The notes: generated by a model not told the origin, from the sequence alone. A stretch of DNA of 64,000 nucleotides from JBBIQH01 sp964475945 (GCA_964475945.1 CAYYYF010000002.1:124001-188000); one strand, 5' to 3'. Shown: positions 8,260 to 18,408, counted from the stretch's first letter. A program made the numbers and translations.

Positions 8260-9379
8260 ATGAGAGGTAAGATACTAAAGCTTATTGCACTAAATGAAGG
8301 CTTGCGCAGTAGATGTGTAAACCTTATAGCCCACTAGAATATTACTAGTTACAGTGTTAGAATAGGGTGTTAGCAAGTAACCTTATGCATCGATAAAGTT
8401 TGATAGTAAGGGATTCTACATGGGCGTAGAATATGTAGACAGTATAGTTGAACATGCTAATTAGCAAGGAGACTCTTTAGTGAGTATTCTACAGGTACTA
8501 TCTCTGGTCATATAATGCTCTTTAGCAGTACTAATGCATCTTACTAGCATGGATGATAGCATAATGGCATTAAGTATAGTTGGGCTACTCTGGCTACACA
8601 AAGCATCATTATATACCAGCAAGGCTTGGTCTTAAGGTTCATCACATACAATCCGATAGAAAAAGGATAAGTATAGATGTTGATAAATGCATAGATAAGA
8701 TACTTGCTATAAGACCTATGTTGGTCACCATAGGCCACTCGGTTATACTATTCTAAACCGAACTTAGTAGGATAGCAACTACATGTAAGGAATATAAACG
8801 CTATGCTTGCTTATAATGCATCACATATACTAGGTCTAACCACAGGTAAGGTATTGAAGGATCCATTGGATAAGGGTGCTCATCTACTCATAGGTATTAC
8901 GCATAAGAACCTTCCGCGATCTTAATCTTAAGGCGGTATTATACTTGCTGATAATGAGCATGGATATGGATTTGATGATTATATTAGGCTAAGGGTTGTA
9001 GATAATCCACACTTCAATAGGATAGCAACGCTAGCATCATTAGAGGAGTTCATTATGTTAAGAGAATCTTAAGCAAAGCATCTTGTGAGTAATGCTAATA
9101 TGCTGGTGAGTACCTTGAGAATGGTATTGAGATATTTATTCAAGCAGAGTGGTTATACAGAGATATACCAAGTGTTTATTAAAAACTGTAGTGATAGGTT
9201 GCTATCATGCTAGAGAAAACAGATATAATAGTTGATAGAAGGTTAAGGTTTTATATGCAAGGTTACTACGCTAGGTATAAAAAGAGCATGAGATGAGGTA
9301 TATAGCATAGTTGATTGCAGGGGGTCTACAAACATTAGATGAGCCGAATGTAGAAGATGAAGTAAAGAAAGAAAAGTAA
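8260..9379 (+). pseudogene. glyA: Decayed serine hydroxymethyltransferase
   Basis: Pieces in shifting frames follow the glyA order: VNLIA..NITSYSVR (8310-8350), FYMGVEYVDSIVEHAN (about 8410), IRPM-VTIGHSV (8700-8750), NASHILGLTTGKVL (8820), DPLDKGAHLLIG-THK (8860-8905), GGIILADNEHGYGFDDYIRLRVVDN (8935-9010, read piecewise), SGYTE..QVFIKN (9150), IIVDRRLRFYM (9220) and a GLQTLDEPNVEDEVKKEK tail (9330-9376). Many stops and frameshifts interrupt it, and it is about 150 bp shorter than an intact gene. An intact copy would be needed elsewhere if the cell relies on this enzyme. Confidence 0.85.
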
Positions 9380-9458
9380 GAAAGGAGATAGCCATTTTAT
9401 GCTACAGCATCAATCACTACACTATTCTCTAGATAACGTTATAGCTATGATCTAGTGC

Positions 9459-10190
9459 TTACTGTAGCAATGGTCTACTCCTTGCTATCTCTGCATACTT
9501 TGCTACTTCTTCCTCAGTAAGCCTCCTTATCTTTCTAGTCTTGTTATCTATAACAGCGATCTTGATATGCTTTGTACCAGTCTTATCCTCGCTAACATGG
9601 TATATCGCCTGTATAGCCAATACACAAGCATCATCGAGTGTCATATCTTCTCTGTATACCTTCTCAAGTAGATCATTAACCTGATCCGAGCCAGCGCCTA
9701 TTGCAACTGCATTATATGCAAGATAAGTCCCACTTGGGTCAGTGGTGAATATGCTCCCTCCATTCCTATCAACTCCTCCTATTATAAGAGCAACTCCATA
9801 GGGTCTAACCCCAGCATACTGTGTGAACTGCTGTGCCAGATCTGCTATATTCTTTGCTATACTCTCAACATCTGCAACCTCATCATATATTAACCTGTTA
9901 CTCTGGGCCATAACCCTAGCATGCTCTACCTGCACCCTTGCATCTGGTATATAACCTGCTGCTGCAACACCAATATGCTCATCTATCTGGAATATCTTCT
10001 GTGTTAGTGTATGTAACTGTAATTTCTTTACCCTCTCCTCTGCTGCTAATACTACGCCATCCTTGCACTTTATACCTAGTGCAAGTGTACCCCTCCTTAC
10101 AGTCTCTATAGCATACTCTACCTGATATAATCTACCATCAGGAGAGAATACAGTTATCGCTCTATCATATCCTGCTGCTGCTGGTAACAT
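9459..10190 (-). CDS. psmA: Proteasome alpha subunit
   Basis: The outer-ring subunit of the 20S proteasome. The N-terminal gate and H0 helix (GYDRAITVFSPDGRLYQVEYA) are textbook for alpha subunits, followed by RGTLALGIKCKDGVVLAAEE. The 243 residues match the family. There is no propeptide or catalytic Thr, as expected for alpha. It stands alone here, with a TTTAAA-like box about 25 bp upstream on the minus strand. Confidence 0.97.
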   Translation of the reverse strand: MLPAAAGYDRAITVFSPDGRLYQVEYAIETVRRGTLALGIKCKDGVVLAAEERVKKLQLHTLTQKIFQIDEHIGVAAAGYIPDARVQVEHARVMAQSNRLIYDEVADVESIAKNIADLAQQFTQYAGVRPYGVALIIGGVDRNGGSIFTTDPSGTYLAYNAVAIGAGSDQVNDLLEKVYREDMTLDDACVLAIQAIYHVSEDKTGTKHIKIAVIDNKTRKIRRLTEEEVAKYAEIARSRPLLQ

Positions 10191-10256
10191 ACCAATTTAG
10201 CATACTAAGGAACATTTAAAGTTTCTTGCCCTCTTAAATCAGATCAAAGACTATGA

Positions 10257-10265
10257 TTTATATAT
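10257..10265 (+). promoter_or_regulatory. TATA-like box of hppA
   Basis: TTTATATAT lies 24-32 bp before the ATG at 10289, consistent with a leaderless transcript. Confidence 0.5.
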
Positions 10266-10288
10266 CCTAGCATCATTCTTTAACCAAA

Positions 10289-12331
10289 ATGAATATAGAT
10301 TCTATGCTACCGATAACAGCATGTATAGCATCTTTAGGTACAGCTGGTGCTATGGCTATATGGGTTGGTAAACAGCATACAGGTAGCAAGAGCATGTTAG
10401 AGATAAGCAGTGCTGTAAGGACTGGTGCATCTGCATTCCTTAAGCGTGAGTTCATAACCATACTCCCTATAGCAGTAGGGCTAGCAATAGCAATATCATT
10501 CACAGCAGGTGCATCAAATGGTATAGCATTTGCTGTTGGTGCAGCATTATCTGCTATTGCAGGGGTTATAGCTATGAGGATAACCGTTAAAGCAGCTGTG
10601 AGAACTGCTCAAGCAACTACTAAAGGTTTGGGCTATACCCTTGCAACAGCATTCAGGGGAGGTGCTACTGTAGGCCTTGCTATACCTGCAATGGCTCTCA
10701 TAGGTGTAACACTACTCTATTTAGCATTTGATAAGCCTATAGCTATAGCAGGGGTTGGTATAGGGGCTAGTCTAATAGCATTATTCATAAGAGCTGGAGG
10801 AGGTATATTCACAAAGGCAGCAGACCTTGGTGCTGATCTTGTAGGAAAGATAGAGGCTGGAATACCAGAGGATGATCCTAGAAACCCGGCTACTATAGCA
10901 GATAATGTAGGAGATAATGTAGGGGACGCTGCTGGAATGGGCTCAGATGTATATGAATCTTATATAGTAACATTGCTTGCTGCGATGCTCCTTGGTGCTC
11001 TTGTTACAAGTGTACAAGAGTTTGATCCTATAAGGCTTGTTATATACCCAATAATAATAGGTGCATCTGGGCTTATAGCATCAATCATAGGAGCGCTTAC
11101 AGTAACACCTAGGAGGATAGATGATCCCATGAAGCCCCTTAACATTGCATTCATAGTAAGTGCTGTTATAGCGGTTGCTCTTAACTTTGTATTCACCCAA
11201 CTTGTATTAGGCTCAGGTATATTAGCAATGGCACTCCTTGCTAGTAGCGTTATAGGTGTTCTTCTAGTCCCTATAATACAGAGGATAACCGATTACTACA
11301 CAAACTATAAGTACAAGCCTGTTAAGGAGATTGGAGAGGCAACAAAATGGGGTTATGCAGCAAACATGCTTGCTGGTATAATAATTGGGTTAAGATCTAC
11401 CATGCCTTTCATGATAGCAATAGTTGTAACACTGGCACTATCCTATGCTATAATATATACAATAACCAACGATCCTCTTATGGGCATCTATGGCACAGCA
11501 ATAACAGTGATGGCTATGCTTAGTCTAGCAGGGATAGTATTGAGCATAGACTCCTTTGGCCCAATAAGCGATAACGCTGGAGGTATAGTTGAGATGACTG
11601 GCATGGGGGATGAGAATAGGAAAATAACTGATCAGATAGATGCTATAGGTAATACAACCAAGGCAGTAACCAAGGGTTTTGCCATAGCAAGTGCTGGCTT
11701 GGCAGCATTGGCTATGATACAAGCATTCCAGCATGAGGCAGCAAACATATTTGCTAAGGCATTTGATTATAGCCTAGCAAACCCAAATGTTATAGTAGGA
11801 CTGCTTGTAGGAGGTTTACTACCATTCTTCATATCAAGCCAGTTGATGGCAGGGGTTAATAGGGCAGCCATGAGGCTTGTTGATGAGGTAAGGAACCAGT
11901 TCAGGAGTAGACCGGAGATACTTGAGGGTAAGGCAAAGCCAGATTATGCTAGATGCATAGATATTGCAACTAGTGCTAGCATAAAGCAACTCTTCCCTCC
12001 AGCTATACTGACTGTAGCAGTACCAATAGTGCTTGGGGTATTGCTAGGGCCTAGTGCTGTTGCAGGGATACTCATGGGTGCTGTTGTTAGTGGTATATTC
12101 CTAGCATATCATATGGCAAACAGTGGAGGGGCATGGGATAACGCAAAGAAGTATATAGAGTTGATGGGTAAGAAGAGGACGCCAGAGCATGAGGTTGCTG
12201 TTGTAGGAGATCTTATAGGGGACCCATACAAGGATACTGCAGGACCAGCGCTTAACACAGTTATAAAGCTGCTTAACACAGTAGCCATTGTATTTGTACC
12301 AGTCTTCATAGGAGTAGTAGGCATAGCATAA
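10289..12331 (+). CDS. hppA: Membrane proton-translocating pyrophosphatase, K+-independent type
   Basis: Couples pyrophosphate hydrolysis to proton pumping. The 680 residues contain about 15-16 helices. The catalytic loops are visible: GGGIFTKAADLGADLVGK, then EDDPRNPATIADNVGDNVGD, and the late GDPYKDTAGPA loop. The GNTTKAVTKG segment near residue 450 carries Lys where K+-dependent enzymes have Ala, which by family knowledge marks the K+-independent H+-pumping class. It is monocistronic by spacing. Confidence 0.95.
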   Translation: MNIDSMLPITACIASLGTAGAMAIWVGKQHTGSKSMLEISSAVRTGASAFLKREFITILPIAVGLAIAISFTAGASNGIAFAVGAALSAIAGVIAMRITVKAAVRTAQATTKGLGYTLATAFRGGATVGLAIPAMALIGVTLLYLAFDKPIAIAGVGIGASLIALFIRAGGGIFTKAADLGADLVGKIEAGIPEDDPRNPATIADNVGDNVGDAAGMGSDVYESYIVTLLAAMLLGALVTSVQEFDPIRLVIYPIIIGASGLIASIIGALTVTPRRIDDPMKPLNIAFIVSAVIAVALNFVFTQLVLGSGILAMALLASSVIGVLLVPIIQRITDYYTNYKYKPVKEIGEATKWGYAANMLAGIIIGLRSTMPFMIAIVVTLALSYAIIYTITNDPLMGIYGTAITVMAMLSLAGIVLSIDSFGPISDNAGGIVEMTGMGDENRKITDQIDAIGNTTKAVTKGFAIASAGLAALAMIQAFQHEAANIFAKAFDYSLANPNVIVGLLVGGLLPFFISSQLMAGVNRAAMRLVDEVRNQFRSRPEILEGKAKPDYARCIDIATSASIKQLFPPAILTVAVPIVLGVLLGPSAVAGILMGAVVSGIFLAYHMANSGGAWDNAKKYIELMGKKRTPEHEVAVVGDLIGDPYKDTAGPALNTVIKLLNTVAIVFVPVFIGVVGIA

Positions 12332-12352
12332 GTAAAGATGTATAGCTCAAGG

Positions 12353-12754
12353 CTATTCAATAATAGCGATATCCAATTCTTTAACCTCATTATTACATAT
12401 CATAAATGCTCTAACCTCTCCCTTAGAGGATAGTATAAGCCATGGTACTTGGTTTATTTTCATATATTTTATATCCTTGCTTGATGGGTAGGCATCAGAG
12501 TATGGATGAGAGTGGAATATGCCTACAACATCCAAGCCCATACCATCTGCATACTCATATGCTCTTATAAGATCCTCATCGCTTATACTAAAACTTATGC
12601 TAGATTTGTCTGCATTCTCTACCTCCTTAACATACTTGATTACTACATCATCTTGCATGCTACCTATGAGCAATGCACATACCTCTAATGGGTATGCCTT
12701 CTTTGATATATCCTTTAGTATGAGCATTGTATTAACACTCAACAACACTCTCAT
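12353..12754 (-). CDS. JAMM/MPN+ metalloprotease (archaeal JAB1 type)
   Basis: 133 residues with the full JAMM zinc site: E24, H81-x-H83 (GIFHSHP) and D94 after ten residues (SSKD). Archaeal members act as isopeptidases that remove ubiquitin-like SAMP modifiers or act on small sulfur-carrier proteins. The gene starts 12 bp after the upstream cupredoxin gene ends, in the same direction, so they may be co-transcribed. A second ATG at 12727 would remove nine residues and is also plausible. Confidence 0.88.
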   Translation of the reverse strand: MRVLLSVNTMLILKDISKKAYPLEVCALLIGSMQDDVVIKYVKEVENADKSSISFSISDEDLIRAYEYADGMGLDVVGIFHSHPYSDAYPSSKDIKYMKINQVPWLILSSKGEVRAFMICNNEVKELDIAIIE

Positions 12755-12766
12755 ATCATATATGCT

Positions 12767-13591
12767 TTAACCCTCTGTTACTATAAGCTTGCCTTTCATG
12801 TAAACATGAAGTATGCAGAAGTAGTCATACTCTCCAGCATCCAACTTTGATGTATCTAACGTATATGTATCATTTGGATTGAGTAGCCCAGAGTCAAAGA
12901 ACTTTGCATAGTTAGGGTCGCTGAAGTCTACACCACTCGTGACTGTATGTATTGTATTATCAACATTCCTCCATAGCACAACTGTGCCCTTGCTTACTCT
13001 AGCCTCAAGGGGATCATATGCTAAATTACCTTGCATAGAAGCCCCTCCAGGTATCTTTATCTCAAACCCTGCTAGTGGTTGCTCTCTAGGCCTCTCCTGC
13101 TGTGCTGGCTGTTGCCCCTGCTGTTGCTCTTCTACGCCTACCTGCGCAGGCTGCTGTATATATGAGAATACACTTAATGCTATGAACCCTGTTACAGCAC
13201 CGCTTATAAATATAGCTGAGATAGCCTTAACATGTCTGCTACCCTTATGCACAGCATATGCTATTATAGTTGCTGGTGCAAGTATAAGCAGTATTGTGCC
13301 TATAAGCAGTGGTAATGTTGTTATATTTGATATGCCAGCAAGTAATCCCCCTAACGCTGCAAGTATACCTACTATGAATATAGTTGCTGCCTTTGCTTCA
13401 TTACTCTTTGGTAATCCCCCTTTGAGTATACCAGGAACAAGTAATATCATACCAAATACCATAGCTATAGCACTTATAGCATGCATACCCTCTTCAAATG
13501 TCTTTGCTATACCTGAGAGTGAGATAGCAACACCTAGCAATCCAAGCACGGTTAACCCAAACCCTGGTATAAGGAACTCCCAATCTGCCAA
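12767..13591 (-). CDS. Polytopic membrane protein with C-terminal blue-copper (plastocyanin-like) domain
   Basis: 274 residues. About five helices occupy residues 5-145, followed by a Gln/Pro-rich linker (about 148-170) and a cupredoxin domain. Type 1 copper ligands are visible: a His near 217 (NTIHTVTSG), C259, H262 and M265 (YFCILHVYM). Membrane cupredoxins of this layout are common in ammonia-oxidizing archaea and probably carry electrons in place of c-type cytochromes, between ammonia oxidation and the oxidase. That partner role is inferred. Confidence 0.9.
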   Translation of the reverse strand: MADWEFLIPGFGLTVLGLLGVAISLSGIAKTFEEGMHAISAIAMVFGMILLVPGILKGGLPKSNEAKAATIFIVGILAALGGLLAGISNITTLPLLIGTILLILAPATIIAYAVHKGSRHVKAISAIFISGAVTGFIALSVFSYIQQPAQVGVEEQQQGQQPAQQERPREQPLAGFEIKIPGGASMQGNLAYDPLEARVSKGTVVLWRNVDNTIHTVTSGVDFSDPNYAKFFDSGLLNPNDTYTLDTSKLDAGEYDYFCILHVYMKGKLIVTEG

Positions 13592-13637
13592 CTAACTAAT
13601 CTTGTAATCTTGATTAAATAATCTTTTCTTTTTATAG

Positions 13638-13712
13638 AGCCCCGGGCGGGATTTGAACCCGCGACCTAGTGCTTACAAGGCACTCGCTCTGACCAGGCTG
13701 AGCTACCGAGGC
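13638..13712 (-). tRNA. tRNA-Thr (TGT)
   Basis: Acceptor GCCTCGG/CCGGGGC, D arm GCTC...GAGC, anticodon stem AGTGC/GCACT with loop CTTGTAA (anticodon TGT), T stem GCGGG/CCCGC with loop TTCAAAT. No intron; CCA is not encoded. Confidence 0.96.
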
Positions 13713-13794
13713 ACCATATATAATCATCTTTAACCCCTTTATAAAAAATATCTCTTAAACTTAAACTTAAATTATTGCTATACACTTGCATAGT

Positions 13795-14052
13795 ATGGCA
13801 AGGCATATAGTCAATGTGCTTATAGAGAATAAACCATACATAAACGATCCCGAGGGGGATACCATACTCAAGGACCTTGTGATTAAGGGAGGTTATACCA
13901 ACGTTAGATCCATAAGGGTTGCAAAGATGCTTAGGTTCGAGGTTGAGGCTGAAGATCCAGAGCAGGCAGAGGAGATGGTTAAGAGGTTATGCGATGAACT
14001 TAGGCTCTACAACCCCGTATTGAGTGTATGCAGTGTATCAAGGCAGGTTTAG
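13795..14052 (+). CDS. purS: FGAM synthase subunit PurS
   Basis: An 85-residue small subunit of the three-part FGAM synthase (PurSQL), which uses glutamine and ATP to convert FGAR to FGAM. The fold signature is NVLIENKPYINDPEGDTI plus FEVEAEDPEQAEEMVKRLCDELL-like sequence. I start at ATG 13795 (MARHIVNV) rather than a TTG nine bases upstream, because the conserved strand begins there. It heads the purine cluster. Confidence 0.93.
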   Translation: MARHIVNVLIENKPYINDPEGDTILKDLVIKGGYTNVRSIRVAKMLRFEVEAEDPEQAEEMVKRLCDELRLYNPVLSVCSVSRQV

Positions 14053-14115
14053 GTATTACTAAAACCTCATACTGCAATATGAAGGTATAATAATGGCTTG
14101 TATATAGCATAGCAT

Positions 14116-14808
14116 GTGCATATAAAGGTAGGCATAGTAGTCTTCCCTGGGAGCAATTGTGATAGGGATGTCTACCATGTCTTTAAGGATATGTTAAATG
14201 TTGATGCAGAGTTAGTATGGCATAAGAGAGATGATCTAAAGGGGTATGATGCAGTAATCCTCCCTGGTGGTTTTGCATATGCAGATAGACTTAGGGCAGG
14301 GGTTATAGCAGCACAGAGCCCAGTTATGCAAGAGGTTAAGAGGCTTGCAAAGGATGGATTACCTATACTTGGTATATGCAATGGGTTCCAAGTGCTTGTA
14401 GAATCCCAACTGCTCCCTGGAGCATTCATGCGTAATGACACTCTAAAGTTCATATGCAAATGGGTAAGCCTTAAGGTTAATGTAGATAGCAAGAGGAGCC
14501 CGTTCACTACCTTACTTAAGAGTGATCAGGTGCTTAAGATGCCTATAGCAAACCAAGAGGGTAAGTATTACGTAGATGATTACACGCTAGAGGAGATGAG
14601 AAAGAATAAGCAGATAGTTCTAACATATACAAGTAATCCTAATGGCTCCTTACACTCAATAGCATCCATATGCAATGAGCAAGGTAATGTTATGGGTATA
14701 ATGCCCCATCCAGAGAGGGCGTCTGACCCTCTACTTAACCCTTACAATGGTAGCGATGGTCTGCTCATATTCAAATCCCTGCTAGAGTGGTTGAATAAAT
14801 ATGCTTAG
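14116..14808 (+). CDS. purQ: FGAM synthase glutaminase subunit PurQ
   Basis: A class I glutamine amidotransferase supplying ammonia to PurL. 230 residues with FPGSNCDRD at the N-terminus, the nucleophile Cys in GICNGFQVL (near residue 94), and the His-Glu pair in MPHPERA. The start is a GTG at 14116, since the overlapping ATG two bases earlier runs into a stop. The 3' end overlaps purL by 8 bp, consistent with translational coupling. Confidence 0.95.
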   Translation: MHIKVGIVVFPGSNCDRDVYHVFKDMLNVDAELVWHKRDDLKGYDAVILPGGFAYADRLRAGVIAAQSPVMQEVKRLAKDGLPILGICNGFQVLVESQLLPGAFMRNDTLKFICKWVSLKVNVDSKRSPFTTLLKSDQVLKMPIANQEGKYYVDDYTLEEMRKNKQIVLTYTSNPNGSLHSIASICNEQGNVMGIMPHPERASDPLLNPYNGSDGLLIFKSLLEWLNKYA

Positions 14809-16966
14809 TAGTGAGGAGTTAAGGTATCTAAGGTATGCACTTGGTAGGGAGCCCAACCCAGTAGAGTTAAGTATGGTTGGGGCTGAATGGTCTGAGCACT
14901 GCTCATACAAATCATCTAAACCATACCTTAAGTTATTCAATACCCAAGGTAAGTATGTTCTCATAGGCCCTGGGTATGATGCTGGTGTATTGGCAGTAGA
15001 TGATCTGCTTATTACAGTGCATATAGAGAGCCATAACCATCCTTCTGCTGTAGAGCCTTATGGAGGTGCAGCAACAGGGATAGGAGGGGTTATAAGGGAT
15101 ATACTGAGCATGGGTAGCAGGCCTATAGCACTGCTTAATGGATTAAGGTTTGGTAGCATAGAGAAGAGCAAGTATGCAAGATGGTTATTCAAGCATGTGG
15201 TTAGGGGTATAGCAGACTATGGTAATTGCATAGGGGTGCCTACAGTTGCTGGTGAGGTTGAGTTCGATGACTCATTCGATAACTACTGCCTTGTTGACGT
15301 TGCATGTATAGGGCTTATAGAAGGTAAGGATAAGTTAATACTAATGAGTGCAGATGTAGGGGATCTGGTTATAATAACAGGGAATAGCACTGGTAAGGAT
15401 GGTATACATGGTGCATCCTTTGCATCAAAGGCTCTTGAGGATAGCAGTGATAGATCTGCAGTCCAGATACCAGACCCATTCATGGGTAAACTGCTCATAG
15501 ATGCTACAATGGAATGTGTTAATGCAAGATGTGTAAAGGCTATAAAGGATCTTGGAGGAGGAGGTTTAGCATGCTGCCTATCGGAGCTTGCTGATAGACT
15601 AGGCAAGGGTATGAGCATAAACCTTGATAACCTTCACCTTAGGGAGGAGATGAGCGCAGAGGAGATCATGATATCAGAATCGCAGGAGAGGATGCTTTAC
15701 ATAGTTAAGGAGGAGAAGTTAGGCATATTCAAGGAGATAATGGAGAGGTATGAGATACCATACTCGATCATTGGGCATATAACAGATGATGGTTATCTAG
15801 ATATAAGTTATAAAGGTATGCAGGTAGCAAGGATAAAGGCTAGCATAGTAGCAAATGCACCAATAGCAGAGCGTAAAGCAAGTAAACCTAGATACCTAGA
15901 GGAGATAGGGGTAAGGCGTATAGATGTTAAAGAGGATGATATAGCATATCATATCCTATCATTACTCTCAAACCCTAACATAGCAAGCAAGGAATGGGTA
16001 TATACCCAATATGACCATGAGGTAGGCTTAAGGACCATCATAAAGCCTGGTTATGCCGATGCCTCTGTTCTAAGGTTGAATGATAAAAGGTTCCTAGCAG
16101 TAAAGTTGGATGGTAACTCTAAACACTGCTACCTTGATCCTTACCATGGCTCTATGGGTTGCTTTGCAGAGGCGTGTAGGAATGTTATAGCAGTTGGTGC
16201 TGAGCCTATAGCAATGGTTGACCATCTACAGTTTGGTAGCCCAGAGGATGAGAATGTATTCTATACATTCATAGAGGCTATTAAGGGCTTGGCAGATTAT
16301 GGTAGTTACATGGGTATACCATGTGTTGGTGGTAAGGTAAGCTTCTATAATGAGACCAAGCATGGAGCAATAAAGCCTACACCAGTTGTATGTATACTAG
16401 GCTTAACTGATCCTAAGAGGATTATTAAGGATAGAGCAAAGAGCGATGATATACTTGCTATTGTAGGGTTAACCAATGATGAGATGGGTGGTTCTGAGTA
16501 CTATGAGCAGCAAGGAGTAAAGTCTAGTGATGTGCCAAGGGTTGATCTTGCATACGATAAGGCAGTTATGCATGCAATGCTTGAGTTGATAGATAGCAAG
16601 GTTATAAGGGCAGCACATGACTGCTCCAAGGGAGGCTTTGGTGTAGCTCTTGCTGAGATGTGTATAGGCTCGAATCTTGGTGTATATGCTAACCTAGCTA
16701 AGATACCAAATACATGCACTAGGCTAGATAACCTTATCTTCTCAGAGTCACACTCAAGGTTCCTTTTAGCAGTAAGCAAGGATAACCTTATCAAGGTTGA
16801 GCAGATATTAAGCAAGTATGATAGCATACACTACTCATTTATAGGTCGGTTCAGAGACTCAGACTCTATAATGCTTGAGCATAACAGCATTACCATAGAA
16901 TTAAGTTTAGATAAGGCAATTGATGCATATAGTAACAGCATTGCAAGGTTGATGGAGTATGCTTGA
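14801..16966 (+). CDS. purL: FGAM synthase large subunit PurL
   Basis: 721 residues, the usual size of the small-PurL type. It has the tandem PurM-like ATP-binding halves: WSEHCSYKSSKPYLK and TVHIESHNHPSAVEPYGGAATGIGG in the first, CSKGGFGVALAEM in the second. Overlaps of 8 bp with purQ and purF flank it, so the cluster is probably one transcript. Confidence 0.97.
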   Translation: MLSSEELRYLRYALGREPNPVELSMVGAEWSEHCSYKSSKPYLKLFNTQGKYVLIGPGYDAGVLAVDDLLITVHIESHNHPSAVEPYGGAATGIGGVIRDILSMGSRPIALLNGLRFGSIEKSKYARWLFKHVVRGIADYGNCIGVPTVAGEVEFDDSFDNYCLVDVACIGLIEGKDKLILMSADVGDLVIITGNSTGKDGIHGASFASKALEDSSDRSAVQIPDPFMGKLLIDATMECVNARCVKAIKDLGGGGLACCLSELADRLGKGMSINLDNLHLREEMSAEEIMISESQERMLYIVKEEKLGIFKEIMERYEIPYSIIGHITDDGYLDISYKGMQVARIKASIVANAPIAERKASKPRYLEEIGVRRIDVKEDDIAYHILSLLSNPNIASKEWVYTQYDHEVGLRTIIKPGYADASVLRLNDKRFLAVKLDGNSKHCYLDPYHGSMGCFAEACRNVIAVGAEPIAMVDHLQFGSPEDENVFYTFIEAIKGLADYGSYMGIPCVGGKVSFYNETKHGAIKPTPVVCILGLTDPKRIIKDRAKSDDILAIVGLTNDEMGGSEYYEQQGVKSSDVPRVDLAYDKAVMHAMLELIDSKVIRAAHDCSKGGFGVALAEMCIGSNLGVYANLAKIPNTCTRLDNLIFSESHSRFLLAVSKDNLIKVEQILSKYDSIHYSFIGRFRDSDSIMLEHNSITIELSLDKAIDAYSNSIARLMEYA

Positions 16967-18404
16967 AGGCTTGGATGCTAGGGAGAACTGCGGTGTAGTT
17001 GCAGCATACTCCCTTGCAGGTCATAACGTTATCCCTATAGTATTAGACTGTTTAAGGGCACTACAGCATAGAGGGCAGGAGGCATGGGGTATAGCAATAG
17101 CAAGGAAGATGCCATACAAGCGTTATGGTTTAGTATCCCAAGCAGCAGATTCCTTTAATACGATAGTGGAGAAGTATAATTCCAATGCTGCAATAGGACA
17201 TGTTAGATACTCAACCATAGGGAAGAGTAACTTAAAGAACGCACAACCATTAAAGGTTAAGGATATATGCATAGCACATAATGGCACTATATCAAACTTT
17301 GAGGATCTTGCTATTATGACTGGTTTATGCTCCTTTACACCAGATAGCATGAGCGATACTCTAGTAGCAGCAAAGAGGCTAGTTGATATACTTAATGTTA
17401 AGAAGGATATGGCTAGTGCTCTGAAGATACTAAGGCAAGAGATAGTAGGTTCTTTCGCATTCACATTCATAACAAAGGATAATACAGTATATGCTGCTAG
17501 GGATCCCAAAGGGTTTAGGCCATTGGTCCTAGGCTACCATAAGGATACAAGCACGTATATAGTAGCATCTGAGTCATGTGCATTCGATGCAGTTGATGCT
17601 GAACTCGTAAGGGATGTTGAGCCTGGTGAGCTGATAAGCATAGATGATAATGGGTTAAGGAGTGAGGTATTTGCTAAAGAAAAGCATGCACACTGTGCAT
17701 TTGAGTACACATACTTTGCGCATCCATCCAGCATAATGGAAGGGGTAAATATATACCATGCAAGGAAGAGGATAGGTAGTAACCTTGCAAGGAAGTTTGC
17801 TTTAAGTGCAGATATAGTAATACCAGTACCAGACTCTGCTAGACCAGCAGCTCTAGGCTATGCTGAGGAGATGGGTATACCATTTGAGGAGGGTCTTATG
17901 AAGGATAGGTATAGTAGGAAGGGTCCAATAAGGAGTTTTATTGAGCCTTACCAGCATGATAGGCTTGAGATAGTTAAGAGGATAATACCAATAAAAAGTG
18001 TTATAGAGGGCAAGGATGTTATAGTTATAGATGATAGCATAGTTAGAGGTACAAGCTCGCTAGCAATAATAAAGGCAATAAGGAACGCTGGTGCAAAGAG
18101 CGTAAAGATGCTTGTATGCTACCCATCCATAAGGTTCCCATGCTATGCTGGCATAGACTTCCCTTCACAAGATGAGCTTATAGCATACACTGTAAGTAAA
18201 GGTGAGAGCGTTGGTGCAGATGAACTTGCAAGGCTAGTAGCAACTGCTATAAACGCTGACTTTGTAGGCTACAATGATATGGATAGTATTGCTGATGCCA
18301 TAGGATTACCAAAGGATGAGTTATGCTTTACATGCCATACAGGCAACTACGAGAACCTTAAGATAAAACCATTGTTCAGATCTAGGGAGCAGTTGAAGGG
18401 CTGA
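16959..18404 (+). CDS. purF: Amidophosphoribosyltransferase
   Basis: First committed step of purine synthesis (PRPP plus glutamine). 481 residues. The Ntn-type nucleophile Cys is in ENCGVVAAY after a 10-residue leader (LEGLDAREN) that should be cleaved. The PRPP loop VIVIDDSIVRGTSS is near residue 350. Cysteines in HCAFEY, RFPCYAG and CFTCHTG match the [4Fe-4S] set of the Bacillus-type enzyme, so the protein is probably O2-sensitive. The ATG overlaps the purL stop. Confidence 0.96.
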   Translation: MLEGLDARENCGVVAAYSLAGHNVIPIVLDCLRALQHRGQEAWGIAIARKMPYKRYGLVSQAADSFNTIVEKYNSNAAIGHVRYSTIGKSNLKNAQPLKVKDICIAHNGTISNFEDLAIMTGLCSFTPDSMSDTLVAAKRLVDILNVKKDMASALKILRQEIVGSFAFTFITKDNTVYAARDPKGFRPLVLGYHKDTSTYIVASESCAFDAVDAELVRDVEPGELISIDDNGLRSEVFAKEKHAHCAFEYTYFAHPSSIMEGVNIYHARKRIGSNLARKFALSADIVIPVPDSARPAALGYAEEMGIPFEEGLMKDRYSRKGPIRSFIEPYQHDRLEIVKRIIPIKSVIEGKDVIVIDDSIVRGTSSLAIIKAIRNAGAKSVKMLVCYPSIRFPCYAGIDFPSQDELIAYTVSKGESVGADELARLVATAINADFVGYNDMDSIADAIGLPKDELCFTCHTGNYENLKIKPLFRSREQLKG

Positions 18405-18408
18405 TTAA

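Noticed and set aside
8544..8738. A 64-residue minus-strand gene
   Set aside because: It lies across the decayed glyA and shows no protein family signature.
9299..9458. A short gene between the glyA pseudogene and psmA
   Set aside because: The visible frames hold stops and end in the glyA-like tail; no start with TATA spacing is evident.
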